DNA from: Candidatus Zhuqueibacterota bacterium
GTDB lineage: Bacteria; Zhuqueibacterota; Zhuqueibacteria; Oceanimicrobiales; Oceanimicrobiaceae
Length of the DNA: 64,000 bases
NCBI GenBank assembly: GCA_029261995.1
Contig: JAJDAF010000007.1
Coordinates: forward strand, 40,633-104,632
Reading direction: 5' to 3'
Each line of letters starts with the position of its first letter. Within the stretch, counting starts at the first letter, position 1. Of the stretch, positions 9,020 through 17,326 are shown in pieces. The notes under the pieces are model-generated. The model worked only from the letters and a program-made list of their open reading frames with translations, made no database searches and had not been told where the DNA came from. A program made the translations under genes and the position numbers.

Positions 9020-9892
9020 TTAAGCTCCATCATGATGTAGTAGTGAGTCCAGCACAGCAGAATCCAGAAGCTGAAAGTTGGTTTGGATCTTGTATTTGCT
9101 TTTCATCTGCAGGAGAAACCTCTGATACTTGTCCTGCTTTTTCTTCTCAAGAAGTTTTAAACGAATTTCTTCCTGCAACGTTTCAAGCTTCTTGACATCC
9201 CCGCTCTTCTGCTTATCGACGACTTTAAAAATGTGGTAACCCAAGTCAGACTTCACCGGCGTCGAATAGGAATTGACACCGAGTTTGAACACGACTTTTG
9301 AGATTTCCGGGATGACGTCATTCCTGGAAAAGTAGCCCCAGTCCCAATCGATGTTTGCAAGAGAGTCGCCACCAACCTCTTTCGCCAGATCCTCGAACAG
9401 CTCGCCTGCCCTTAGACGGGTACGGATTTTGTTAGCTTCCTGTCTGGTTTCGGTGATGATGTGGTACGCTCTAACGAGATCTTCTGACAAAACGAAGCCC
9501 TCGCTGTTCGCGTCGTAGTACGCCTGGATCTCATCATCCGACACCTGAATATTCTGTCGCAGGGTCCGCTCGATAAGTTTATTGATCAGGAGTTCCTTCT
9601 TTAGCTGGCCGAACTCACGTTGAAAGGATGGATTCTCGTTGAGGCGCAGCGCCTTGGCTTCCTGATAAAGCACCTCGCCGTTGATCCACTCGATGACCGA
9701 TGCTCGAACCTCCATCGAAGTCAAGCCCGACCGGATATGTGTCGGCAACTCACCAAGAAGCTCAGCCAGCGACAGAGCTTCATCGCCAACGATTGCCACA
9801 ATAGGACCCTTTTCTTGGCGCCCCTTGCATCCGCTCAGAAGCAGGGTGCACAGCAACACAATCTTCCAGCGACTACTCCTTGTTCCCTTCAA
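9020..9892 (-). CDS. Lipoprotein parvulin-type peptidyl-prolyl isomerase (PrsA/SurA-like), 290 aa
   Basis: Translation most likely starts at a TTG at 9892, because a strong AAGGAGG lies five bases upstream and no better start exists. The N-terminus is a lipoprotein signal with lipobox LLSGC, so the mature protein would be lipid-anchored at about Cys22. Residues 30-130 are a SurA_N/trigger-factor-like helical region (GDEALSLAELLGELP). One rotamase domain follows at about 135-245 (YHIITETRQEANKIRTRLR, WGYFSRNDVIPE, SDLGYHIFKVVD). It lacks a second rotamase domain, unlike its downstream neighbour. A role in folding exported proteins is inferred from the family. It is transcribed between mfd and surA. 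Confidence 0.85.
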   Translation of the reverse strand: MKGTRSSRWKIVLLCTLLLSGCKGRQEKGPIVAIVGDEALSLAELLGELPTHIRSGLTSMEVRASVIEWINGEVLYQEAKALRLNENPSFQREFGQLKKELLINKLIERTLRQNIQVSDDEIQAYYDANSEGFVLSEDLVRAYHIITETRQEANKIRTRLRAGELFEDLAKEVGGDSLANIDWDWGYFSRNDVIPEISKVVFKLGVNSYSTPVKSDLGYHIFKVVDKQKSGDVKKLETLQEEIRLKLLEKKKQDKYQRFLLQMKSKYKIQTNFQLLDSAVLDSLLHHDGA

Positions 9893-9913
9893 TACAGCCT
9901 CCTTATTATACCG

Positions 9914-12900
9914 TCAGCCTTCAAGTGGCACTTCCTGGCTCGCCGCTTTTTGACCCAGGCTCAACAAAAACGCCTTGCAGGTTTTGAGCTTGTCTTGCGC
10001 CGTGGCCTCGGAGACATCGATTTGCATGCCAAGGCTTTCATTCTGAATGAATTTAAATGGTTGAGGAGCTTGCATCAAAATTGAACCCAACCAGTTTTTA
10101 AAATGTTCCCCCATTCGTCTTAAGAACTCTTGCGAAAACTCGGCTACAAAAACCTCCTGGGAGATGGTGATGGAGCGGAACCCAAGTTCGCCGCCAAGAA
10201 TTCGGATTGACAAAAAATCCAACAGGTTGCGGACGGCTTGCGGCGGCCGACCAAAGCGATCCTGCAATTCGAGTTCGATTTCATCGATCTCCTGCACGTC
10301 GGTGGCTTCTGTCAGGCGGCGGTAGATGTCAACCCGCTCGGCGCCAGAATCAACATACTCCTGCGGCAGCACTGCGTCAAAATCCATCTCGACCTGGGTA
10401 TCAACATCCAGTTTTCTTCGCGATCTTGGAAGGCTCTCATCTTTGATTTCCTGCACCGCCTCGTCCAGGATCTTGTTGTAGAGGTCAAAGCCGAGCGTGT
10501 CGATGAATCCGGTCTGCTCAGCACCCAGGAGGTTACCTGCGCCACGAATCTCAAGATCGCGCAATGCCAACTGTCCTCCCGAGCCAATATCGGAAAACTC
10601 TTCGATTGCCCGTAGGCGCTTCATGGCATCGTCTGTCAGAGTCTCAATTGGTGGCACGACAAAATACGCATAGGCCCGCTGGTGCGAGCGTCCAACCCGG
10701 CCGCGTAGTTGATAGAGCTGCGCCAACCCCAGTTTGTCGGCGCGATTGACGACGATGGTGTTGACGTTCGGCATATCCAGACCAGACTCAATGATCATGG
10801 TCGAAACCAGAATCTGATATTTCCTGCTCATGAAATCTACCATGACCCGCTCAAGCTCTTTCTCGTGCATTTGGCCGTGAGCCACCGCCACACTCGCATC
10901 GGGAATCATACCGCTGACCATCTGCCCTACTCTGTCTATGGTCTTAACGCGGTTGTGAACGAAAAAAACCTGCCCTCCACGGTCGAGTTCCCGTAGCATC
11001 ACCTCGCGAATGTAGTGCTTGTTGAACGGCAGAACTTCCGTGATAATGGGTAGCCGGTTGCGTGGTGCCGTATTGATGTAGGTCAAATCACGTGCACCCA
11101 TCAGCGAGAAGTGCAGGGTTCTGGGAATCGGCGTCGCAGTCAAGGTAAGCACATCCAGGGATTCGCGCAACCGCTTGAGCTTTTCCTTGTGGGTCACACC
11201 AAAGCGGTGTTCTTCATCCACAACCAACAGTCCGAGATCTTTGAACAGCACATCTTTCGATAGAAGCCGGTGAGTGCCGATAAGGATGTCAACCTCACCG
11301 GACTGCAGGCGCTCCAGGATCTTTTTCTGCTCCGCCTTGGTCCTGAACCGGGACAACATCTCCACCTGGACCGGAAAATTCGCCAGTCGCTCGATGAAGG
11401 TATTGAGATGCTGATAGGCCAGGATGGTGGTGGGCACCAGGATCGCGACTTGCTTGCCGGCCAGAACAGCCTTGAAAGCAGCGCGCACCGCGATCTCCGT
11501 CTTTCCAAAACCGACGTCTCCACAAATAAGTCGCTCCATGGGACGCGGGCTTTCCATATCTTTCTTTACAGATTCCGTGGCTGTTATTTGATCCGGCGTA
11601 TCTTCGTGTGGAAATGAAGCCTCAAGCTCCCGCTGCCAGAGCGTGTCCTCTGAAAAAGCAAAGCCTGGTTGCGATTTGCGCTTGGCATAGATTTGAATAA
11701 GATCCCGGGCGATGTTTTTGATCTTGTTCTTCGTACGGCTTTTCAAGCGCTGCCACTCCGGCGACCCCAGTTTGTTGAGTTGCGGAGTCGCGCCCCCCTT
11801 GGATGAATATTTGTTCACTCTGTCCATCCGTTCAACCCGAACATACACCTTGTCGCGCCCTCGATACTGGATCTCCAGGCACTCGCGCTCGTGGCCCCCG
11901 ACAGAAATCTTCTTCAAGCCTTGAAAAACACCGATACCATAATCGACGTGCACAACATAGTCGCCAACATTCAAGTGCTTGAGTTGTCTGGGGGTCAGGC
12001 CTTTAAATTTCCGCGCGGGCAGGCGCAGGCGTTTCTTTCGACCGTAAAACTGGTGGTCCGTGAAGACAACGAGATCTCCTTCGGGGAACGCGAAGCCGTT
12101 GTGCAGCCGGATTGGCAAGATCTTCAGGTTCGGATAGTCGATTTCCTCGTCAGAAAAAATCTGCTGTAGCCTGGCGGCCTGGGCCTCACTGTCACAACTG
12201 TAAATCACAGACGGCATTACCCGGTCGCTGCCGTTGGTGAGGCCGGCAAGGTATTCTCTGAACGTTTTGATATCGCCTCTGAATGCCTCTGGTTGTTGAC
12301 AGCCTAGATCGACCAGGTTCTCGTACTGCGAGCCGACAGAGACCAATCTCAGTTGTAAGTGCAAGCGCAGGTCCGCCTCAACGGTCGGCCAAAGAAGCTC
12401 GATTTCATCCGGAGCTATTTCCGCGGCGGCCGACTCAAGCAGCGCTTTCTTGATTCTGTCGGGCTCATCCATTATGACCACGGCGTCTTTCTGCAAATAT
12501 GCAAGCAAGCCCGACAAGCCGCTTGCTGAGGCATCGTCCGCAACAGAATCAAGCTCCTGGGGATAGAGAACGACCCGCTCGATGCTTTCGCTCGAGCGCT
12601 GCGTGTCCGGATCGAAGGTTCGGATGGACTCCACCTGGTCGCCCCAGAACTCCAACCGGAACGGCTCTGTCGCTGAAACGGGATAGAGATCAATGATGCC
12701 GCCACGAACACACATTTCACCCGGATGCTCCACTCGGGACTCTCTCAAGAAACCGAGGTCATCGATGAGCTGTTCAACCAGCCCCTCGAAGCCATATTCG
12801 TGACCGGCTGCAACGACGATTTTCTTAGACTGATATTTCCCTGGATTTGGCAATCGTGGCAGAAGACCCGAACAATGTGCAACCACAATCTGCCGGCCGC

Positions 12901-13246
12901 CGCGAATCAGGGACTCGATGGTGGACAACCGCGCCCGCAAGGACTCGTGGTTGTGATGTTCGAATTCGGCTCCAAAGAAGGCCGTGGCCGGGAAGTGGCA
13001 GACGCTCGTTCCGTCGAGCAGTTGTTCGATCTCCTCTTTGACCTCCTCTGCTTCTTCCGGCTGGGCCGACAAGAAAAGAACCTGGCTGTCGAAACGAGCA
13101 TGGGCCAGGCAACTAACCAGCGACTTGGCGGCGCCAACTGCACCCTTGACGTGGACAGAGCGGTTCTCGGCAAGGCCGGAAATCACGTCGGCCACAGCCG
13201 GGGCCCCGGTGAAGGATTCAAAATTCTGAGGCAGATGGCTAGACAT
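9914..13246 (-). CDS. mfd: Transcription-repair coupling factor Mfd
   Basis: The protein is about 1110 residues, near the family's usual length. It removes RNA polymerase stalled at DNA damage and recruits UvrA. Seen in order: an N-terminal UvrB-like module with a degenerate Walker A (KGAVGAAKS); the CarD-like polymerase-binding domain (VGDYVVHVDYGIGVFQGL, about 425-445); helicase motif I GDVGFGKTE near 575; motif II DEEH near 675; RecG-like motifs (TATPIPRTLHF, QLRGRVGR); and a C-terminal TRCF domain. The start is ambiguous: ATG at 13246 overlaps the end of rsmG, and TTG at 13261 would add five residues. Overlap with rsmG indicates operon transcription. Confidence 0.97.
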   Translation of the reverse strand: MSSHLPQNFESFTGAPAVADVISGLAENRSVHVKGAVGAAKSLVSCLAHARFDSQVLFLSAQPEEAEEVKEEIEQLLDGTSVCHFPATAFFGAEFEHHNHESLRARLSTIESLIRGGRQIVVAHCSGLLPRLPNPGKYQSKKIVVAAGHEYGFEGLVEQLIDDLGFLRESRVEHPGEMCVRGGIIDLYPVSATEPFRLEFWGDQVESIRTFDPDTQRSSESIERVVLYPQELDSVADDASASGLSGLLAYLQKDAVVIMDEPDRIKKALLESAAAEIAPDEIELLWPTVEADLRLHLQLRLVSVGSQYENLVDLGCQQPEAFRGDIKTFREYLAGLTNGSDRVMPSVIYSCDSEAQAARLQQIFSDEEIDYPNLKILPIRLHNGFAFPEGDLVVFTDHQFYGRKKRLRLPARKFKGLTPRQLKHLNVGDYVVHVDYGIGVFQGLKKISVGGHERECLEIQYRGRDKVYVRVERMDRVNKYSSKGGATPQLNKLGSPEWQRLKSRTKNKIKNIARDLIQIYAKRKSQPGFAFSEDTLWQRELEASFPHEDTPDQITATESVKKDMESPRPMERLICGDVGFGKTEIAVRAAFKAVLAGKQVAILVPTTILAYQHLNTFIERLANFPVQVEMLSRFRTKAEQKKILERLQSGEVDILIGTHRLLSKDVLFKDLGLLVVDEEHRFGVTHKEKLKRLRESLDVLTLTATPIPRTLHFSLMGARDLTYINTAPRNRLPIITEVLPFNKHYIREVMLRELDRGGQVFFVHNRVKTIDRVGQMVSGMIPDASVAVAHGQMHEKELERVMVDFMSRKYQILVSTMIIESGLDMPNVNTIVVNRADKLGLAQLYQLRGRVGRSHQRAYAYFVVPPIETLTDDAMKRLRAIEEFSDIGSGGQLALRDLEIRGAGNLLGAEQTGFIDTLGFDLYNKILDEAVQEIKDESLPRSRRKLDVDTQVEMDFDAVLPQEYVDSGAERVDIYRRLTEATDVQEIDEIELELQDRFGRPPQAVRNLLDFLSIRILGGELGFRSITISQEVFVAEFSQEFLRRMGEHFKNWLGSILMQAPQPFKFIQNESLGMQIDVSEATAQDKLKTCKAFLLSLGQKAASQEVPLEG

Positions 13247-13892
13247 GTTGAACGCGGACAATAGTTAGGCTCTTGCTGTGTTCCAATTGATTGTTGGGCA
13301 TCGGACCTGCAGACACGGAGACATCTGGGTAATTCTTCTCCGCCGCAGCGATTTCTGTCGCAACGCCGGAGCCCTTGACTGCGAGAAGGAGCCCTCCCCG
13401 CTTAACAAAAGGCAAGCCCCATTCCAGAAGTTTTGGCAAGCTGGCAACGGCCCTGCTAGTGACCACGTCAAAGCAGCCCTTGAACTCGGCGTCCGCCGCC
13501 AGGGTTTCTGCTCGGCTGCAGACCACCCGGGTAGGCACGATGTCCAGCTTCGTGACCAAATCTCTGAGAAACATCGTTTTCTTCCGTTTCGAGTCCAACA
13601 AGGTCAGCCGGAGATGGGGAGCCATTATCTTGAGTGGCACGCCCGGGAATCCCCCACCAGTGCCGAGGTCGAGCACGTCGCATGGCTCATCGAAGTCATT
13701 GCTCCTGGACAGCAGAGCGGATTCGACAAAGTGCCTTGTCAAAATCCTTTCTTGATCACGCTTGGAAATCAGATTGGCCACGACATTCCAGCTCATTAGC
13801 TCAGCATGGTATTGCTGAAATTGTTCCGCCTGAGCGTCCGAAAGTTCCATTCCGGACTCCCGAAAGGCCTGTCTGATGGTCTCTGGCGTCAT
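13239..13892 (-). CDS. rsmG: 16S rRNA (guanine527-N7)-methyltransferase RsmG (GidB)
   Basis: The protein is 217 residues, the usual size. It transfers a methyl group from S-adenosylmethionine to N7 of G527 in 16S rRNA. The SAM-binding motif LDLGTGGGFPGVPLKI lies near residue 70, followed by LTLLDSKRKKTMFLRDL and the VTSRAVASLPKLLEW region typical of GidB. The start ATG overlaps the end of mnmG by four bases and the end overlaps mfd, so the mnmE-mnmG-rsmG-mfd block is tightly packed. In many bacteria rsmG is followed by parA-parB. Here mfd takes that place, although parS sites lie nearby. Confidence 0.95.
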   Translation of the reverse strand: MTPETIRQAFRESGMELSDAQAEQFQQYHAELMSWNVVANLISKRDQERILTRHFVESALLSRSNDFDEPCDVLDLGTGGGFPGVPLKIMAPHLRLTLLDSKRKKTMFLRDLVTKLDIVPTRVVCSRAETLAADAEFKGCFDVVTSRAVASLPKLLEWGLPFVKRGGLLLAVKGSGVATEIAAAEKNYPDVSVSAGPMPNNQLEHSKSLTIVRVQHV

Positions 13893-15817
13893 CCCTTCTG
13901 GCCCACCGATGTTTCACGTGAAACAAGACCGCTGCCGTGCCTGGCCAGGTGAACCAGCAAGATCGCGACATCAGCCGGCGACACTCCCGAAATCCGCGAT
14001 GCCTGGCCAACTGTTGCGGGCTGTACCACTATGAGCTTTTCTTGCGCCTCAGCGGAAAACGCAGCAATGGCAGAAAAGTCAAAACTGGCGGGAATCTTCT
14101 TTTGTTCAAGCCGGGTTAAGCGCTCGGCCGTCGCTCTTTGGCGCCGCATGAACCCTTCATACTTAATTTCGATATCAACCTGCTCGCGAACACTATCCCA
14201 CTCCGGACTCTCCCAGGTGGTGAAAATATCAAGAACTCCAAGCTGCCGGAAGTCCTCTAGCTTCACTTCCGGGCGCTTCAAGAGGTTATAGAGGGAGTTC
14301 TTTTCCGCCAAAGGAGACGACCCGCTCGCAGCCAGTACTTCCCTGGCTTTCTCTGGCTCCAACTTCATCTTCTTCAGATCCTGCAGGGATTGCTGAATGC
14401 GCACGCGCTTGGTTCTCACCATCTCCCGGAAATCGTCAGACACCAGACCGTAGCGCAGGCCGTGCTCCATAAGCCGCAAATCCGCATTGTCCTGCCTTAA
14501 GATTAAACGGTGCTCCGCGCGTGAGGTGAACATGCGGTAGGGCTCGATGGTGCCCTTGGTAACCAGGTCGTCGATGAGGACGCCAATGTAAGCTTCGGAG
14601 CGCTGCAGAACGAATGGCACCCGCCTCCGGACTTTGAGCGTTGCATTGATGCCTGCCATCAAGCCCTGAGCGCCAGCCTCTTCATAGCCCGTCGTGCCAT
14701 TGATTTGACCGGCAAAGAACAGGTTCTCGATAAGCTTTGTTTCAAGGGTCGGTTTGAGCTGGGTCGGCTGAAAATAGTCGTACTCAACTGCGTAGCCGAA
14801 CCGCGTTAGCTGCACTTCTTCAAGGCCCACCACGGTCCGGATTGCTTCCAATTGCACTTCTTCCGGCAGGCTGGTTGAGAAGCCGTTGACGTAATATTCC
14901 GTGGTGTTACGGCCCTCGGGCTCGAGAAAAAGCTGGTGTCGGTCACGGCCCGCGAAGCGATGAATCTTGTCCTCGACCGAAGGACAGTAGCGCGGGCCAA
15001 CGCCTTTGATGCGGTCGGCAAACATGGGGGAGCGGTCAAAGCCCTTTGCAAGGGCGCTGTGCGTTTCCGGATTTGTGTAGGTAAGAAAGCACGGCATCTG
15101 TTCGAGGTCCAGGCTCCTGGTGCGATAAGAAAATGGCGTCGGCTTGTCGTCTCCCGGCTGAACCTTTGTTCTTGAGTAGTCGATTGTTGTGCCATCCACC
15201 CGAGGTGGTGTTCCCGTCTTCAGCCGGCCCGAGATGAAACCGCGCCCAACCAGACACTCCGTAATTCCTCGTGCGGAGAATTCTCCAGCCCGACCGCCCT
15301 CCTGTTGCACCTCGCCAACATGAATGATGCCGTTCAAGAAAGTGCCCGCCGTCAGCACAACTGCCTGGGCCCGAACCAACTGACCAGAATCCGTAATTAC
15401 GCCGACTACGCGGTTGCCCTCAAATGCAAGGTCAATTCCGGTACCCTGGCGCATGCGTAATCCCGGTTGTTGTTCGCAAGTAAGTCGTGCGAGCTGGGTA
15501 TAGAGCGCACGGTCGCACTGCGCGCGCGGCGACCAAACCGCTGGACCTTTAGACCGGTTAAGCATCCTGAACTGGATGCCGGCGCCGTCGGTCAGGAGGG
15601 CCATCTGCCCACCAAGAGCATCGATCTCCCGGACGAGTTGGCCCTTTGCCAGACCGCCGATCGCCGGGTTGCAGGACATTTGGCCGACGGTCGCAATGTT
15701 CATCGTCAGCAGGAGCGTCTCCGCCCCCATTCTGGCCGCAGAGAGAGCGGCCTCTGTTCCGGCATGGCCGCCGCCGACCACGACTATCTCATAGTTTTCA
15801 GAGGGTGTCTTGTTCAT
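13889..15817 (-). CDS. mnmG: tRNA uridine-5-carboxymethylaminomethyl modification enzyme MnmG (GidA)
   Basis: The protein is 642 residues and full length. With MnmE it installs the (carboxymethyl)aminomethyl group on wobble U34 of certain tRNAs, using FAD and a folate donor. The FAD-binding glycine motif VVGGGHAGTEAALSAARMG is at the N-terminus. GTFLNGIIHVGE, RLKTGTPPRVD, and TGYEEAGAQGLMAGINATLK with the downstream SRAEHRLILRQDNAD are GidA signatures. The start is supported by GGGG upstream. An intact parS palindrome is embedded near the 3' end and encodes VSRET, and a second parS site lies just upstream of the gene. Confidence 0.97.
   Translation of the reverse strand: MNKTPSENYEIVVVGGGHAGTEAALSAARMGAETLLLTMNIATVGQMSCNPAIGGLAKGQLVREIDALGGQMALLTDGAGIQFRMLNRSKGPAVWSPRAQCDRALYTQLARLTCEQQPGLRMRQGTGIDLAFEGNRVVGVITDSGQLVRAQAVVLTAGTFLNGIIHVGEVQQEGGRAGEFSARGITECLVGRGFISGRLKTGTPPRVDGTTIDYSRTKVQPGDDKPTPFSYRTRSLDLEQMPCFLTYTNPETHSALAKGFDRSPMFADRIKGVGPRYCPSVEDKIHRFAGRDRHQLFLEPEGRNTTEYYVNGFSTSLPEEVQLEAIRTVVGLEEVQLTRFGYAVEYDYFQPTQLKPTLETKLIENLFFAGQINGTTGYEEAGAQGLMAGINATLKVRRRVPFVLQRSEAYIGVLIDDLVTKGTIEPYRMFTSRAEHRLILRQDNADLRLMEHGLRYGLVSDDFREMVRTKRVRIQQSLQDLKKMKLEPEKAREVLAASGSSPLAEKNSLYNLLKRPEVKLEDFRQLGVLDIFTTWESPEWDSVREQVDIEIKYEGFMRRQRATAERLTRLEQKKIPASFDFSAIAAFSAEAQEKLIVVQPATVGQASRISGVSPADVAILLVHLARHGSGLVSRETSVGQKG
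13910..13925. promoter_or_regulatory. parS centromere site, perfect palindrome (inside 3' end of mnmG)
   Basis: The 16 bases TGTTTCACGTGAAACA form a perfect palindrome that matches the bacterial parS consensus bound by ParB. The site is inside the coding sequence of mnmG and is translated as VSRET close to its stop codon. parS clusters near the origin and nucleates ParB spreading for chromosome segregation. An identical copy lies at 15841-15856. No parA or parB gene is in the window. Confidence 0.9.
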
Positions 15818-15840
15818 CTACCCCGTTCATTCGTTGTGAC

Positions 15841-15856
15841 TGTTTCACGTGAAACA
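15841..15856. promoter_or_regulatory. parS centromere site, perfect palindrome (mnmE-mnmG gap)
   Basis: This is a second, identical TGTTTCACGTGAAACA palindrome. It directly abuts the stop codon of mnmE in the 39-bp gap before mnmG. With the copy at 13910-13925 it makes a pair about 1.9 kb apart and about 6 kb from the DnaA-trio, the usual distance range for origin-proximal parS in other bacteria. Confidence 0.9.
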
Positions 15857-17248
15857 CTATTTTCCGATGCAGAACTTAGAAAAAATGCTGTCCAGAATGT
15901 CCTCTGTTGTGACCTCGCCGAGAATCTCCCCAAGCGCTGTAATCGCTTCCCGCAGGTCAAGCGCGAGAAACTCTCCGGACAGTTCCTGGACAAACGAACT
16001 CCGCACGCGGGACAATGATGCCAATGATCTCTCAACGGCTTGCTTCTGGCGTAGGTTTGAGAGCACGGGCTCGCTCGCATCGGAGTCCACCCCCTGCATC
16101 GCGCAAGCAACCAAGGTGTTCTCCAAAACATCAAGCCCCCGAGGTTCGGTGGCTGACACTCGCAACGTCTGCAGCTCACCGGCCGCTTCCGTCAAAGACC
16201 GCTCATCCAACCGGCTCTGTAAATCACATTTATTGATGACCGCCAGCCGGCGCTCTGCCCCGGACTGCGGTAGAACCTGCTGAATGACTCGCAGATCGTC
16301 CTCGTCGAGGCGGGTCGACCCGTCGAAAACCAGCATGACGATATCGGCGCCGCGCACTTCTTTGTGGCTGCGGCGGACGCCCTCCACTTCTACGGCGTCG
16401 GCTGAATCTCGAATCCCCGCTGTATCCATGATGCGAAAATACACGCCCTGAATATCCATTTGCTCTTCGATGACGTCGCGCGTGGTCCCGGGGTACTCAG
16501 TGACAATGGCCCGCTCATCTCTCAGGAGAGCATTTAACAAGCTGGACTTGCCAACGTTGGGCTTACCAACGATGACAAGCCGAACTCCATCCCGAAGCAA
16601 TCTCCCATGGTTAAAGGTTGCTAGAAGGGATTGCAGTTCCGTGGTGCAGCTCGAGAGCCGATTGTCAAGATCTCCGCGGTTCGCAAAATCAATGTCCTCT
16701 TCTGAAAAGTCCAACTCCAGTTCCAGCAGAGAGCACAACTCGATAAGCCCGCGGCGCAACGCGTCAACCTGCCTCGATAGCGCTCCTTCGAACTGATTGA
16801 CCGCCGCCATCAGACTGCGTCGGGTCTTGGCGGCGATGATGTCCCCTACCGCCTCGGCCTGCGAGAGATCGAGCTTGCCATTCACAAACGCTCTTTGTGT
16901 AAACTCTCCCGGGTTTGCCAGGCGGGCGCCCCTATCCAGGAGTAACTCCAAAACCCGGCGGGTCAAAAAATAGCCGCCGTGGCAGCTTATCTCAACAACA
17001 TCTTCGCTGGTGTAGGAGTTCGGCGCCCGGAAGACCGTGACCAGGCCTTGGTCCAGCGGCCCGCCGTCCCAAATTTTGCCAAGGTTGGCTCTATGCGAGT
17101 CCGCGTCGGCCAGCGTCACTCTGCCGCGAAATATCTGGTCGGCGATGGAAACCGCCCGGCCGCCGCTAATACGGACGACCGCGATCCCGCCAGAACCTCG
17201 AGGGGTCGAGATCGCCGCAATCGTCTCTGTCGGCTCGTAGTTGCTCAT
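15857..17248 (-). CDS. mnmE: tRNA modification GTPase MnmE (TrmE)
   Basis: The protein is 463 residues from the ATG at 17248. A TTG at 17260 would add four but sits in the tail of a terminator. MnmE is the potassium-activated GTPase partner of MnmG in U34 modification. It has the folate-binding N-terminal domain (TIAAISTPRGSGGIAVVRISG, CHGGYFLTRRVLELLL). The embedded G domain carries GKPNVGKSSLLN (G1), DTAGIRDSAD (G3) and NKCD (G4). The essential C-terminal CIGK is present. It starts a new transcription segment, because a hairpin terminator separates it from yidC. Confidence 0.97.
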   Translation of the reverse strand: MSNYEPTETIAAISTPRGSGGIAVVRISGGRAVSIADQIFRGRVTLADADSHRANLGKIWDGGPLDQGLVTVFRAPNSYTSEDVVEISCHGGYFLTRRVLELLLDRGARLANPGEFTQRAFVNGKLDLSQAEAVGDIIAAKTRRSLMAAVNQFEGALSRQVDALRRGLIELCSLLELELDFSEEDIDFANRGDLDNRLSSCTTELQSLLATFNHGRLLRDGVRLVIVGKPNVGKSSLLNALLRDERAIVTEYPGTTRDVIEEQMDIQGVYFRIMDTAGIRDSADAVEVEGVRRSHKEVRGADIVMLVFDGSTRLDEDDLRVIQQVLPQSGAERRLAVINKCDLQSRLDERSLTEAAGELQTLRVSATEPRGLDVLENTLVACAMQGVDSDASEPVLSNLRQKQAVERSLASLSRVRSSFVQELSGEFLALDLREAITALGEILGEVTTEDILDSIFSKFCIGK

Positions 17249-17253
17249 CTCAC

Positions 17254-17286
17254 TAAACAAAGAAGCCCCACAACACGTGCGGGGCC
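17254..17286 (-). terminator. Rho-independent terminator after yidC
   Basis: Read on the minus strand, GCCCCGCA, a short loop and TGTGGGGC form an eight-pair stem with one G-U pair. It is followed by TTCTTTGTTT. It lies between the yidC stop codon and the mnmE start, so it would separate the rpmH-rnpA-yidD-yidC transcript from the mnmE operon, at least partly. Confidence 0.7.
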
Positions 17287-17326
17287 TTGTACAACGGGTT
17301 GCTTGTTTTGGTTACACGGGCATCGT

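Noticed and set aside
12725..13264. Plus-strand open frame opposite mfd, and similar long shadows opposite gyrA, DUF4175-like and mnmG
   Set aside because: No ribosome-binding site or family motif; the opposite strand carries the conserved genes.
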